From contig NC_023749.2 of the NCBI RefSeq assembly GCF_000499845.2, positions 591,030 through 655,029 of the forward strand: 64,000 nt of DNA. The letters are read 5' to 3'. A model generated the notes under the pieces. The model saw nothing but the letters and a program-made list of their open reading frames with translations, was not told where the DNA came from and ran no database searches. Below, piece after piece: positions 23,088-36,689 of this stretch; position 1 is the stretch's first letter; every line of letters begins with the position of its first letter. Source of the DNA: Phaseolus vulgaris (Eukaryota; Streptophyta; Magnoliopsida; Fabales; Fabaceae). Position numbers and translations under genes: made by a program.

Positions 23088-23890
23088 TAGGGAGAAAAAA
23101 TATAATAAAACATAAATTTATAATTAAATTATATAAAAAAAAGTATTAAAATAATACTATTATTAATTGCAAAATGAAACAATTTTTAAATTTTTATTGA
23201 TGAATTTATAATTATAGAAGTAATACGAATACGGATACCACTGATAGGGAGATACGTATAATCTCTAAAAGGTAGGATACGGGACACGGATCTATATATT
23301 ATATAATTTTGAATTATATAAATTGAAAATAAATATTTATGTGCAAAAGTATGTTTCAGATTTTTTTGAGAGCAGAAAGATATTTTTCAGTTCAAAATAA
23401 TTTGTTCCTTATTTTTATAATCATAATAAAAAATTTATATAATAAATTTGAATTTTTAAAAAATTATTGTATTTATACATTTTAAAATTGTATTAGAATC
23501 GTGCTAAAATTTTAAAAAATCCAACAAATATTCTTTTGAATTGAACACTTTACCAATAAATGTCGTACAAGTGTGGATACGTGTGTTGGACGCGAATTCG
23601 TAATTTTTAAGAGCCAGCCTCATAGGAAATAACTTTGGGATTATAAACAAAATATGCCTGCCACGTGTCCCTTGTGAAGTGGGAGTTATTTGGCAAGCGG
23701 TGTGAAAGAAACAAACCTTTCAAAATAAGGTTTTGATAAACATGAGAAACTGCTACATGGAAGTTACAGTAACCGTCTGCATGTGTAGATAGATACATAA
23801 GGCAAGGAGACTCCATTGGAAAAGGTTTTGCATTTCCTTCAATTCTCACTGCGGCGGTGAAGAAGCACATAAGAAACTTGAACACTGTCA
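23088..23890. other. Intergenic and zinc-finger promoter
   Basis: AT-rich up to about 23600, with scattered GGATACG/ACACGGAT motifs that look like an old repeat. The segment from about 23620 to the start codon is more balanced in composition and should hold the promoter and leader of the zinc-finger gene. No gene seen. Confidence 0.4.
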
Positions 23891-24568
23891 ATGGAAGAGG
23901 AGGGGTGGAACGGGAAGAGACCCTCCGAGCCACGTCCCTGTACGGAGTGCGGCAAGAAGTTCTGGTCTTGGAAGGCCCTCTTCGGCCACATGCGGTGCCA
24001 CCCAGAGCGTCACTGGAGAGGGATCAACCCTCCCCCCAATGCAAGAAGACATCAGCAGCAGCATCATCATCAGCATCCACAACAACAGCAGCAACACACC
24101 ATGATAATGACCCAGGAAGACCACGAGGTCGCTGCATGTTTGCTTCTGCTTGCAAATTCCAACAAAGAGAAAGGGAAAGAGAAAGAGGAAGAGTTTCATC
24201 AGTGGCAGTTCGAGTGCTCGAGTTGCAACAGGGTGTTCGGATCGCACCAGGCTCTTGGAGGGCACCGTGCGAGTCACAAGAACGTGAAGGGGTGTTTTGC
24301 AAACACTGGTAATGCAGGGATAGGCTTAGGGTTAGGCATAGGGAGTAGTGGGAAGTGTGAAGAGGAGAATGTGAACATGAGTGGTGGTGATGGACACAAG
24401 TGCAGCATATGCATGAGGGTGTTCTCCACAGGGCAAGCACTTGGTGGGCACAAGAGGTGCCATTGGGAGAATCAGAAAGGTGATAACCTTCTTCTTCTTC
24501 ACTCACCCAAGTCCTCCATAGACTTGAACTCTCCTCCTCTCACTCTCGATTTGAGGTTGGGACTCTAG
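23891..24568 (+). CDS. C2H2 zinc-finger repressor, ZAT2/ZAT3-like
   Basis: Single-exon gene, 225 aa. Finger 1 (about 17-37) is CTECGKKFWSWKALFGHMRCH followed by PERHWRGINPPPN, the variant of the ZAT2/ZAT3 type in which QALGGH is KALFGH. Fingers 2 (about 109-129) and 3 (about 172-192) are CSSC...QALGGHRASH and CSIC...QALGGHKRCH, the plant Q-type helix. Between fingers 1 and 2 lies a His/Gln-rich stretch coded by CAG/CAT repeats and an acidic/Lys-rich segment. The C-terminus carries EAR-type repression motifs DLNSPP and LDLRL. Expected role: nuclear DNA-binding transcriptional repressor, often in stress or development. The first in-frame ATG (MEEEGWNG) is used. Intronless, as usual for this family. 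Confidence 0.93.
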   Translation: MEEEGWNGKRPSEPRPCTECGKKFWSWKALFGHMRCHPERHWRGINPPPNARRHQQQHHHQHPQQQQQHTMIMTQEDHEVAACLLLLANSNKEKGKEKEEEFHQWQFECSSCNRVFGSHQALGGHRASHKNVKGCFANTGNAGIGLGLGIGSSGKCEEENVNMSGGDGHKCSICMRVFSTGQALGGHKRCHWENQKGDNLLLLHSPKSSIDLNSPPLTLDLRLGL

Positions 24569-27500
24569 TCTCTTTTCTCTTCAAATTCATATGGTTTGTA
24601 TCAAACTGTGACATGATTATATAATGGATATATACCTAAGAAGTTGCTATGCTTATGCTTATCTTCCAAGCACCCTTCATGATAGAGGTGAAGTGGGGTG
24701 GGACAATAGATTCTAAATAGCAATGATATACGAAACAACTTGCTCCACTATACAACTCTTCATTTATGATGTTAAAAATGGATATTTTTGTCATTTCATA
24801 TAAAAGTTCCACTATACAACTCTTCATTTATGATGTTAAAAATTGGTATTTTTGTCATTTCATATAAAAGTTGAAATTTTAGGTAAAGAAAGAGAGTTGT
24901 ATACTGGATAAGGTTGTCATTGTAATTTCCGATTATAAAAGACGAGAAATGTGATTATAAAAAGATAAACCTGCAAGAGACTTTCACAACTTGCACAAGT
25001 CTACATCTAAAACTTGCACCACAACAACCCTTTCTGCCTAAAACTTGCACCAGTTTATGAAATAATAATTGCTAGTGAGTTTTACTTAAGAATGTTCTCT
25101 TAAGATTCTTCTTATTTTAAGTAGTGTGTCATGTTATTGAGACCAGATCTTAGTACAATTTAAAAAGATGTTCTCTCACATCGAACCACTACTGTTAGGC
25201 TTGGATGATAAGGAAACAACTTATTGTATATTAGTTCAATCAGTCAATGATTACATATAAGTAACTTCTATGTCATTTTTTAGTTGCAGTAAAGTATTGT
25301 TTATGTCACTACTTTTGGTCTATAATCAATATACCTTTGAGAACTTTAACTAACCAACCTTTCACTTTCAACCCTTCTAAATATTCTTTTAATTTTTGTC
25401 TTTCAATGATTAAAGATGTTTGAAAAGGATCCAGTTTGCAAAGTAAGGATTGAACATAAGGTTATACTTATGTTCTAGCTAGTAGTAGACCCTCAAAGTG
25501 TTGAGATAGTTTTTTCTTGATTCTAATTGCTTTGTTTCTGTTCATAGTAATAATTGTTTTATTTCTGTTCATAGTTCTTATGCTTATCTCTTAAAAGGGT
25601 TTTTGGTATAGGAAAATGTTATTCTTACAACTACACAAATTGAAAATGTTATTCTCACCACTACAAATTGTATTTGACCAATACAATTTAAAAATTATTT
25701 TATTTTAGGAAAAAAGTTATTTCTCTTTCCAGTTATAATTTGGTGTATAGTTCTCAACGTATTAACACTCTTTCTTTCTTACTTATATGTTATGTTGGTA
25801 TGTATAAGATCTATGAATAACACAGTAAGAAGTCCATAAAGGATCATCTTATGGAATTAAGAAGTAAAACACATATTTGTTACATTCAATTTGACTTAAG
25901 ATAAAAAGGTGGATGAAGATTTTGCAAATTTTACTATATACATATGTTTTTTTATGTAAAATATCTTAAATCAATATGATATTCGGTGAATATGAAATTT
26001 TTCAAAATATATGCTTAGTCTAGCATAAAATAACATGTGTAAAATACTTTTTCAATGGAAGAACCTACATGATGAAACATCTTCTATCCATTATAGTTCA
26101 TAATATCACTTGATATGAACCACATAAGATTGGGAATAATCTAACAACTTCAAGCCATCATTAAATTCTTTTGATGGAAGTAATGGAAGGATCAACACGA
26201 TAGTAAACAAGAATAAAAGAAAAAAAAGTTAAACCATTAAAGGAGAAGAGAATGAGAATTATGTCACCTCCAACAAACTATAACTATAAGTATCATGGAT
26301 ATTCTTCACTTACATTAAGCAATTGAAAATAAAAAATTGTTAGTCCTACTAACTTTAGTGAGGGTAAAAGATACATTAACAATCCATAATTTGTGTACAA
26401 TCACATTACAACTCTCAATACTATTATTTTAATATTTTTTCATATCATTTAATTATAAAATTATCTTTTATTATATATATTTATTTCTAAACTGAAATTG
26501 TCAAACTATCAAGTTCTTTAATTATAATAGTAATTATGGTCCTCTCTCCATTGAAGCATTGTTAGAAAATGGGATTAGACTAAAGATGGTTATTTTGAGT
26601 GATAGAAAATAATTAAACACATGATTTACTTTGAGGTTTTGATGCGCATAATTCTTCCAAGAACTCTTTCCAAAAAAATTCCATTCTAGTTTCTCCTAAA
26701 ACTCTATCATCACTTCATTGTAGATCACATATTCATGCTAGAATAGTATTCAATTACTAGTTTCTTCCTTTTTTTTTTAAGTCTCTCTTTATTCCTCACA
26801 TTTAACATATTTATTTTCTTTTCAAAGTAGGAAACCAAAAAAGTCATTTTAGTCCACTCTAAAAATAAATACATAAAAATTGTAATGTAAAAAAGTTTAA
26901 AAATAGAATATGTACATTTGGAATTTTAAATTATATTAATAAAGTTAATTTTAATTTTTAAATATAGTTATTTGATATAAAAAAAATATAATACATATAT
27001 ATGTTTTAATAAAATATTATTACTTTAACTTTTTTAAAATATAATTAGTATTTTAAAAAGGAGATTAGTCCTTATGTTTATTTGTAAGGTGGACTTGAGA
27101 TTATTTAAATTGCGAGTTAAGTGGACAAGATTAAAAATAAATTAATTCAATTTAAGTCAGAAATTCTTTGTATTATAATTTTTTTTATATCAACTCACTA
27201 TTGCACCAACTTATTTTCTAACCTTTATTATGATTTTTTTTTAAATTTACCAATTTAATGTTAATAAAAAAAATCATAGGTTATTTTTTTTACCGAATAT
27301 TGCAAATCCAATTCTGATGTCTCTACCTTTTTTTAAATAATTATATTATACACATACATATATATATACATATATATATATATAAGATAATAATAATAAT
27401 GCAACAATATGAGGACTCAACCGAAATTGGTAGTTCCAATCAATTTCGATCTGTAGTAAAAAGGGGTTTTATAAGAAACATGTCAAATTATTTTTATACC

Positions 27501-28062
27501 AACATAAGAAACCCCAATCTTTTTATATAATTACATTACAATTTTCAATACTATTATTTTAATATTTTTTCATATCATTTAATTATAAATTTACTTTTTA
27601 TAATATATATTTATTTCTACATATATCATTTAATTATAAATTTACTCTTATAATATATATTTATTTCTAAATATATCTAAGAATGGTATACAACTCTAAA
27701 AACTATAACTATCAAACTATCATTTTCATAAAAAACATCTCAGCCAGAATACTATACCTGTATTTTAAGAATTTGGTGTTCTGTATTAGATATCCAAAAG
27801 ATTGGTAATAAATAAATAAAACTTTTAGAACATTTACGGAAAACAGTTTCTCTGGGAATTGATCAAATTTCTGATTAGGAAAAATAAACGAATTACACTG
27901 ATATATATACATAGATAAACACACAGCACAGCAGCATTCTTTCTTCCTTTCTTGAATTTACTGGTGAGAAAATTCAACACTGGAAAACTTTTGGACCTTA
28001 TTGGGGAAAACAAGTTGCAAGACCTAACATGCTATTTCTGGGATGAACATGCTTGGTTTTCT
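24569..28062. other. AT-rich intergenic, no gene seen
   Basis: Contains a 64-bp tandem duplication at 24744-24872 and AT-rich segments repeated at about 26400-26490 and 27530-27620. About 27005-27130 is similar to about 56610-56740, a dispersed repeat. The last part is the 3' region of CCZ1. Confidence 0.5.
24744..24872. repeat. Two tandem copies of a 64-bp unit
   Basis: Units start TCCACTATACAACTCTTCAT at 24744 and 24808 and are nearly identical, with single-base differences. Confidence 0.9.
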
Positions 28063-31000
28063 TTAGTCCAGTGAAAATGCTCCATCGCAATACCTGCCAT
28101 GCTCAACCAAGAAACAAAAATTACAATTAGTGTTTTCAGACAGTTTTGGATGCTCAGATATGCAGGTTTGGTTTAGTAGGATTTTGTTGGTATTATCAAA
28201 CTTTTCATAATCTGAAGATGAATATCTAACAGAAAGTGAAAAATAATACCAGTGAAAAATATTTTTCATCCAGGTAATAAAAAAAAATGAAAATTTAAAA
28301 GATTTCATGCTAGTATATTCATATTAGAGCTTAAACTCTAAAGTTTAAATTAAATTTGGAATTATATGATGATTTTAAGCTTAGGAGTTACTTCTAAGCT
28401 AAAGGTTTTTCGGTAGTGAAGTTTTGGATTCTGAAATAAAAAAGGAACAAGCATACACAAAAATCTTCTAACTAGCTTTCTTAAAAACTCCCCTCAATAG
28501 AACATTTTTTTCATTTAAAACAAAAAAATTGCTTGTTTTATAAAGATTTTCCAAAATTCTGTTGGGGTCACACTTCCTTTTTAAGAGAAGTTTAGTTTGA
28601 GAAATTTTTTCCTTTTTCTAGGTTTTTTCCTTTTATAAAACTTTTATGTTAGACATCATTATTAGACTTGATATCTCAATTATGCTAACACCTCAAGTAA
28701 CAATAATCATTTGTCATCACACGAATAAAAAGTTTGAATATGAAAAGATTTTTTTATAAAAAGTTATTTTCACCTTTAACTAAATGAAACTTTGAAAACA
28801 GTCCCATTTTTGTAAATAAAAGCGAAAATGCAAACATAGAATGCAACAAAAAAATGTTTTCTCAATGAGGATAGCAATTTGACCATACCTGTCGCTAAAC
28901 TTCTGAATTGCATCTGAGGCATATAGAAGGGTTTCATTAGCTTTCTCTAGAACCATATGAAGCTCCTTCCCTCTTGTGACTCGAGAAATAACCCATGCAT
29001 TATTTTTTGTTCTAATGCACATCTCTAAATCTTTTTCAAAATTACACCCATCCAGTTTCGCTCTACTCTTTTCCAACTCCACCTCTTGCCTAAGCTTATT
29101 CATAGCAAGCAAGGACTCCTGCACCAGCCACAACAACGAACTCAAGTTTCAAATTTTTGCAAGTCAATTAGCACACAGGCAATGAGAGCTCTGGTGACAG
29201 ACATGACCACTATAGTGACGAACACAATAAAGTGTCCTCAGAGGCATGGATAACAAGTTTATCTCTCAGTTTATAAAATTAATATCACATTGATTAGAAA
29301 AAATAGAAATAGCTGAGATGTCAAGTTGTATAGTGATATCATGTCTAACATGAAAGCTTTTATATAAAAAAAAATTAGAAAAGGAATCAGAACAACATCA
29401 CATGCCAATACACACCTTTGTTAAAGTTGTTACTTTTGTTGCTGGAGAAGCCCTGGATATATTTCTATCACCATCTACTAGTAAGTAGCGGTACCCACCA
29501 ACGTGATATGCATTCTCACCACCCCATCCTTTGGATAGCTTCTCTTCGACTTTCAATATCTTAAGTGATGCCTGATGTATTCAGCCAAAAAGGAAAAAAG
29601 ATTATGATTGCAGAAAACGATACATTTGTTAAACATCTCAGTTCAATTTCATGTGCTTTCCAACTGAAGCTGCACAGTGCATTGTCAAACAGAGATTTTC
29701 AGATCATCAAGTAGGTCAAAGTAGAGTCCTGTTCAGTGATGAGTATTTAGCAACAGATGAAAAAAGAGCATTCAAAAATATTAAATACAAGTGATTGTTT
29801 TAAAATAGCCATATAAGTACTCTGCTTGACGAGCACATGATAATACATGTCTCAACGCCATATTACTTGAGTAAGGCACCAGATATTTTGGAGTTCAATT
29901 AATGATTAGTACAATAAAAACAAGTACATACAATTTCTTTTCAGAAGAGGTATGTTACCAACTTACCACCCTTATATACTCTAGAATGTTGAGTTTCAGT
30001 TGATATTACGTGCAAAAAGCTTAACAGAATAATAGGAAACAAAAAATTAACCATATTAGAAGACTAACATTTTCAATAATTTGTTGCCTCACTTCCGACA
30101 CACCTTGCTCCCCATTAGGTACAGCTGATACAGGAATCATAAGCATCAAAGTAAGGCTTCTATGCTGGTAAACACACAGATACATTTTCTCTCCTGTCTG
30201 TTGAAGCCAAACTGTGGGAGTGGCAAACACCCACGTACCAATTTCTGCACCCCATAAATCAGTGACAAGATAACCATCTTTTCCTTTAGACCATTTGTCA
30301 CCCTGTAGGGGCCTCACAACATGATAGTGGTTATCTTCACCAGAGGATATATCAGATGTGCCATAAAAACTATCAGACATAGAATTTGGATGGGCCATGT
30401 TAAACTCAGTGGCAACATTGGATGCAGTACTTCCTTTCCTTAAGTAGGACCAGGAACTTGATCCAGAAGATAGAGCATGAGGAGTCAACCTTAGCACCGC
30501 ATATGTGAATAAATTTACAGTGTCATCCTGATAACATAGTCAAGGATAATTAAGTAACTTAATGAATGACCAATCATTCTGCCCAATTAAGTTTAGTCAA
30601 AAAGTTGTACTTATAAACCATACAGGAGATAGAGTTGTGGACACTAGCAGGTCTTGAAATAAAATCAAAGAGTGGCAGAGAGTGTTCCCAGCAGAAGATT
30701 CAAGCACCCTGACAAGGGACTGCAAAAACAAGATAGAAAAACATCAACAAACATTCAAAACTTCCCTTTTCATCAAAACTAGCTGCAAATAGTCAATAGC
30801 TTAAGTGGCCACCAGATCCTGAGGGTGAAATGACAACGTACAACATTCATAACTCTTGAAAAGTTAAAAACACTTATCTACCACAAACATATACATCAAA
30901 TATAAATATGCAAGTATGTTTCATCTTAATAGACCAATCATTCATGCATGGGTAATTGTTTAACATGAACTCAACCAATCTAATTGTTTTGATCACATAA

Positions 31001-34000
31001 TATTATTTTGACGATCATGTACATAAAAATTTAGATAAATTGGGCACTAATAGGTATTTAGTATAATATAATAATCAACATTAACTTATAATTTTTTTAA
31101 ATATATTATAATAAGCGATGGCATCAAGCATCGCCTTTTTTTTTGTCTAACTTTAGAAACTTAATCTAATCTGAGAACATTATAAATATGCTAACACTTA
31201 CAACTGGTGAACTAAAGTACATATATATGAATCACAAATGATAACAGATGCAGTAAAGTAAGTAAATTCATCTTTTTTCGTTTCATATTTACACTTAAAA
31301 TTGTTACTATTTATTAACAAGACTGGTTATGATTTTGCATCCTAATTAGAAAGTTGACGAAAAGATAAAAGGGTCAGTGGAATAAAAAGAATTTGTATAA
31401 TCACAACTTATGCACTAACAATTTTGTTCTTTGTACAACTCATAATCCTGTTATTTTAAGAATTGCTGTGATCCAGAAACAGCATTGCCAAGTTAAATCA
31501 GACAAAAAGACACCAACTCAGACTCTCCCATATATAGTTGAGTATAGTATAAAATTAAAACACCATATTTTTCCCTCTTCCAACTGAAAATCCAAATTCC
31601 GAAGAAGTTTGTAATACTAAACCCAAATGTGTGTCATTCCCAAAGCATAATAACAAAATAAAAAGCATCACAATATATACATATATATATATATATGTAT
31701 GCAAACAGACTCTACAAGTAACCAGGAAAATAAGATGAGAAAAGGTGAAACAGAGAAACAGAGAGGAAAATTACAATATTTGATATACAAATCACCCGCA
31801 CACCTAAGGCCAAGGCAATAGGAACACGTGAAATAAACTATCAAAACCATGCAACTTAAAAGCTCTGAAGCTCTACTGTCCCCAGTTTTAGAGAATTTCT
31901 GTAGTTTTTCAAACCACAACTTTAACATATCTAACCTGAACCTCAATTGCAGCCTCCCGACCAATTGTCAGCATCTGCACAGTTCCACGTTCCTTAAGGC
32001 AATCACGGAAGGATGGTAAAAGAAGCTTTCTCCCCGCAAGAAAATCTGGCTCAAAGAGAAAATTCACAATTATGGTTTGAGAGACAGCTACTTCAGCATC
32101 AGTCAGGTAGCACAGAGCCAAAGGAAAACATTTGATACAGCAACTTCACCATTACCACAGCAGCAATTATCCCACGGAGACGGCTTTTTACATGCTGACA
32201 ATTATGACTTACAATGAAATATTTTGAATCATAACTCTAAGGAAAATATAATGACTTGTCAATTTCATAGGCAAGCAATTGTGTGATGACTTACCCCTCA
32301 AATAATCCATGATAAAGGAATATAAATGTCGTCTTGCTAGTCCTCCACCGGGTTCTTTCTCCAGCATTGCTCTAACAGATCCATGAAACATAACAAAAAG
32401 TGAGGGAATTTCCTTGAGAACTTTTCTTAATGCATCATCTCTCCAGATAGGCTCTGAGTCATTGCTTTTCTCCACCAACTACAAGGTAACAACCTCATAT
32501 CACTGTAAATTGCACATAGGTGAAGCAACGTTGATGTAAATGACAACATCTGCACTTCAGTAACCTAGTCCTCAAATATTGAATTCCCTCCAATTAAAAA
32601 TTTAACCGAGGAAACAAAAATGTAATGAAAGAAATAATCCTAAAAAGTATAAATTTAATAGAAATGCATTGACAAGGGAAAGGTTTTCTATACTTTCATT
32701 CAATCACACCATATATGATAAATTTGTCAATTTTTTATATTAATGACCATAAAAGTCATTCCAAAGGTGAATTATAAATGGTTGACAGTGTGAAAAATTT
32801 ACATTAATACGACAGTTAAACTCAAAAGGTATACAAAGAATTACATCTCTGACATTGTGAAACTTGTTCAGATAATGAAGAACTACATCAGATTGGAGCA
32901 ATATCCCACTATTTGTATTGACAAAATGGCTCATTTGGGATTGAGTTTTGGTCTAATGATGACAAGTTTCTGTAGCTAGCTTCATAGGCGCTGTAGCGTA
33001 AGAAGCAATTAGTATTTCATATGTACAGTGCAGCAACAGATGTAAGCACAGAATAAACCTCAAATCAGTGATTGATTTGAAGAGACTTAGATGTGAGCTC
33101 TGTTGCGACCTTATCATTAATAACAAAAGATGTCCCACAAAGTTTCAAAACTATTATCTCTTGAATATTGTAGAAAAACAAAAACAAAAATCTATTTCTT
33201 GGTGTATAAAATTATTAACATATATTTATTCATTTGGGCAATGCATCGGATTGCATGCTTTTACTCACTAATGCTGATAAATCTATTGTTAGAGTAGCTA
33301 CGTTTAGTAGTTAGTTAAGTACTTGTAAGTTGCAACCAAATTAGTTAGCTGATGACAGCTAACTACTAGTTAACCGACTCTATATAAATAGTTTGCCTGG
33401 GCATGAAGTAAGGCACTTCTCACTTTTGATAGACATTTGTAATTCTCCTTCTCTGTGTTTTTATCAAGAAAGTCTCAAGGTTCTTTCTATTACAGAGCTT
33501 CCTTCAATTTGAGATTCTTTGATCTCTTTAGTTCTTAGTATCTTGTGTTCTATTAAGTACCATATCAACTATCTCACAGTATAAATAATTAGTCTCCCCT
33601 TTGAGGCTAAGGCTTGGGCTGGGCTACTGAATTAGAGTCTTCTACTCAAGTGAATGAACAGAATACATACACACATACACAGATACACACACTCACACAT
33701 ACACACACTCATACATACACACAAACATATACTCGAATTCCAACCAATGTGAATGAAAAGAAAAGAGAAAAAATGGAAAAAAATAAATAAACGGACCATG
33801 ACCATCCAGATATCAGGTTCGGCCTCGTGGAAAACATGAGAATGGCGCTCAGCTTCGATGACCTCACAAGCAGCCTCAGGAGAGAAGATTCTGCAAATTG
33901 AGCGGAGAAACGAACGAATCAACAAATCATCAATTAACTAATGTCTTGAATAGTTTGAGAAGGAAATAGATTGAGTGATAGATAGATAACCAAACCTTGT

Positions 34001-34165
34001 GAAGGTGATGAGTCCTTCGCTGAGGCCAATGACGGAGAGTTGCTTGGAGAAGGGCAAGTCCGCGGGGAAGAAGAAGAGGATCTTATCAAGCTCTTGGCCC
34101 TCATTTTGGCCTCTTCTCAAATCAAACATGCATAATTGTATCGATTCGTTCAAAGACACGCCCAT
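28063..34165 (-). CDS. CCZ1: Vacuolar fusion protein CCZ1
   Basis: Model: complement(join(28063..28093, 28889..29118, 29416..29571, 30069..30527, 30624..30719, 31936..32045, 32295..32478, 33797..33890, 33996..34165)), nine exons, 509 aa, GT-AG throughout with phases that join cleanly. Start MGVSLNESIQLCMFDLRRGQ; blocks QLSVIGLSEGLITFTR, FSPEAACEVIEAERHSHVF, AEPDIWMVM, LKERGTVQML, SSWSYLRKGS, DKWSKGKDG, KAKNNAWVI-like and a C-terminal YCDGAFSLD all match plant CCZ1. With MON1 it forms the Rab7 guanine-nucleotide exchange factor on late endosomes and the tonoplast, needed for vacuolar trafficking. The N-terminal longin-type region is complete and length is as in Arabidopsis. The frame can be extended two codons upstream, but only to TTG, so ATG at 34163-34165 is used. 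Introns hold LINE tails and an LTR-like insertion. Confidence 0.95.
28636..28735 (-). mobile_element. LINE 3'-tail fragment in CCZ1 intron 8
   Basis: On the minus strand this reads GATGACAAATGATTATTGTTA...GAGATATCAAGTC...GATGTCTAACATAAAAGTTTTATAAAA, matching the LINE 3' end at 41213-41310. Severely 5'-truncated. Confidence 0.55.
29306..29378 (+). mobile_element. LINE 3'-tail fragment in CCZ1 intron 7
   Basis: TAGCTGAGATGTCAAGTTGTATAGTGAT...GTCTAACATGAAAGCTTTTATA ending in an A-run, the same sequence as the LINE tail at 41250-41345. Confidence 0.6.
33287..33548 (+). mobile_element. Possible solo LTR in CCZ1 intron 2
   Basis: A 262-bp block starting TGTTAGAGTAGC has a TATA box (CTATATAAATAG near 33378) and CT-rich downstream sequence like a copia LTR. 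TCTAT occurs at both edges (33282-33286 and 33549-33553) and could be a target duplication. The right end does not show CA, so this is tentative. Confidence 0.4.
33657..33725. repeat. ACAC-rich microsatellite in CCZ1 intron 2
   Basis: An imperfect (AC)n/(ACAT)n run immediately 3' of the LTR-like block on the plus strand. Confidence 0.75.
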
Positions 34166-34373
34166 CGCCAACGCAATTCAATGTCCTCCAACAACTTCGC
34201 TTTCCCCTTTTTCACACTTCCTTCAAATCAACAACTAAGACTCAACTCAACTGAATTAACCACTACCACTACCACTACGTCTTCAACAATGAATTATCTT
34301 AAGTTTAATTCAAAATTAAGTGCAGTTATATGTTTAATTAAAAATATAACACAAAAATCTTATGTATGAAAAA

Positions 34374-35161
34374 TTATGTATTTTCTCAACATTTTTTAAT
34401 TTTTTCAACACCATATTACATAATCATATTCTGCAGGAATGGGTACACTGAAAACTTTGTTAAGCGATGGGTGTTTCTTCTTACACCCTACATCTCAGTT
34501 CAGGTCTCCATATTTTTTCCACATAGGAAATTCAGAAGAACGAAAGTAAAAAAATTCATCATCATCAGAGGCTAAGTGACTGTTTTCAAATATGGGACAA
34601 AAGTCTCAAAGATTACAGGATATGCAATATAATACAAGAAAACATACACTCCATAAATGAAACTGGGAGAAAAACAACAATTTTTCCTCTGCTACCAGGT
34701 TTAATTAAAAACAACTGCAGAATGTGCACGAAAGACAGTTCACCCTCAACAGGTCTGATACAACATATCGAGAAAAAACACATTATCTCTAATCCAACAA
34801 AACAGAACCCTAAATCTACCAAACCCTAATCCAACCCACAACTGCCACCCCCAACGAAACACACACCCACCATGCAAATCCACCAACGAATTTCACCCAC
34901 AAAAAAACCACAACACAACATCAATCTTTACATCAACACAAAATGTTACCTTTACTTGAACGTCTTCCACGATCTCGCTACCCCTAATGTCTCAGCCAAC
35001 AAACCTTCCAATAACAATCCCGAACCGTCACCAACATTTTTATGCATTTTTTCTCAACATTTTTTAATTTTTTCAACACCATATTACATAAACATATTCT
35101 GCAGAAATGGGTACACTGAAAACTTTCTTAAGCAATGGGTGTTTCTTCTTACACCCTACAT
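34374..35161. mobile_element. Composite repeat: about 120-bp direct repeats around captured sequence
   Basis: Segments 34374-34492 and 35039-35161 are near-identical direct repeats (CTCAACATTTTTTAATTTTT ... GGGTGTTTCTTCTTACACCC). Between them, 34493-34785 is a copy of the SmD2 5'UTR-intron DNA (about 19013-19300) including most of snoRNA unit 2. The rest (34790-35038) is AC-rich with CCCTAA motifs, of unknown origin. No transposase is visible. It could be a non-autonomous element that captured a fragment, or a duplication product. Confidence 0.55.
34494..34572 (-). pseudogene. Truncated copy of snoRNA unit 2
   Basis: The minus strand keeps the C box (GATGATGATGA), guide ACTTTCGTTCTT, D' TTCTGA and the D-box region GACCTGAACTGA, but the closing stem sequence AAGAGGC is replaced by the repeat border. 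Lacking the terminal stem and host gene, it is probably a dead copy. Confidence 0.6.
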
Positions 35162-36689
35162 TTTTCATTCATGCACCCCTAATTTTTTAAAAAATATTTA
35201 AATTATCTTTCACAGTTTTGGTTGATTGTTAATTCTAGAATAAAAAGTGCTTCATAAGTAAAATAAAAAAATGGAATAAAAAATCTGAAAAATAAAAAAT
35301 TATTTTAAAATATCTTTTTTTAGAACACATTTTTTTACTACTGCTATAATAAATCCAGAATCTATAAAATATATTCTGGAAAAAGTATTTCTAAATGATT
35401 AAAGAAAACAGGTTATGGTGGCTTTGTGATTTTTAAAACACCCAAATTAATTTTGTAAATTTACATTAATGCAAGAAACACCCTAATATTAATTCAAAAT
35501 GTTTGAATTTTTTATGTTATAAAACATGCTTTATTATACTTTTAAATTGACTCACATGTTAAATTTAAATAATAAAGAAAAAAACACATTGTTTTTTAGT
35601 TTAATATACTTCAGTTTTTAAAATTGCATATTATTAAACCCTAATTATAAGTTATATAAAGATTTTGTAGTGTTAATCATACCATAATTATAACACTAAT
35701 GAATCAATCACTCTCTTTTTTCACTCAACATTATTACATATTTATATTTTTTTACACTCTCTTGTTGCTTTTATAACCATTCATAATTAATACCTAACCT
35801 ATTTTGACCAACTAATTAAAAAAAATATGTTTTTTCTTTTTTTAAGAACCTTTTTAAATGAAAAAAAAATCTAATATGTATATTTGTCATGAGTGCGTAA
35901 TTTTGTTAATTTAACTCAGATATAGAAAAATGCATGTTTAGTGTGTATAAATTTTGTTAAGTTAATTTTTCATTTCCATTTTTTTTTCTTAATGGTTGAG
36001 TTACATATTAATCAAAACAAGACCATGATTTTTTTAGGCTGGTATTATTTTGGCTATTTAAAAAATTGAAATTGAATTTAAATATTTATATTTTTATTCT
36101 AAATGTAAACTTATTAATAATAATAAATATTGATATATATTGTTGATATTTTGACTTAATTTTTTAGAACTATGAAAAAATATATCGATGTAACTTTAAA
36201 TGTTGGCTTCATGCAAAGGATTAGGGGTTCATAGAAAGGATTGAAGATTCAAAACATTTATAAGATTTTTCTATTTTATAATATTTTATTATATCTAAAG
36301 TTAATACCGATATACAAATTCTATAGGATAAAAAGATATTTATAATAATTTTAATTTTTAAATTTCTTAAAAATTTATTTTTTTGCCTCATTTTGGAACC
36401 AGTCAAGTCAAATATAATTACGTCACATTTTAGTGGACTAATTTTTTTAAGCTAATTCATCTTTTTCTTCTCTTTTTTGTAGTTCTTTCAATTAAATACC
36501 CACAATATATTTTTTCTTTCTTTGAAATGTCTTAAACTGTCATCATCTTATATAATACTTTATATAACCGGCCTACTTAATATCTATAATCTTTTATTTT
36601 AATTATAAATTTAATACCAATACCATTTTTCAATAAATTTTCAATAATTAAACTATATGATAAAAAAAAATTACAAATTGTTCCTACTA

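Noticed and set aside
24024..24506. 160-codon antisense frame over the zinc-finger gene
   Set aside because: Low-complexity Ser/His/Leu shadow of the CAG/GAG-rich coding strand.
34166..34171. Extended start of CCZ1 two codons upstream (MAMGVS)
   Set aside because: The upstream codon is TTG; the ATG at 34163-34165 gives the usual MG start of plant CCZ1.
34872..35201. 109-codon frame in the composite repeat
   Set aside because: AC-rich low-complexity sequence running into a repeat arm, with no domain.
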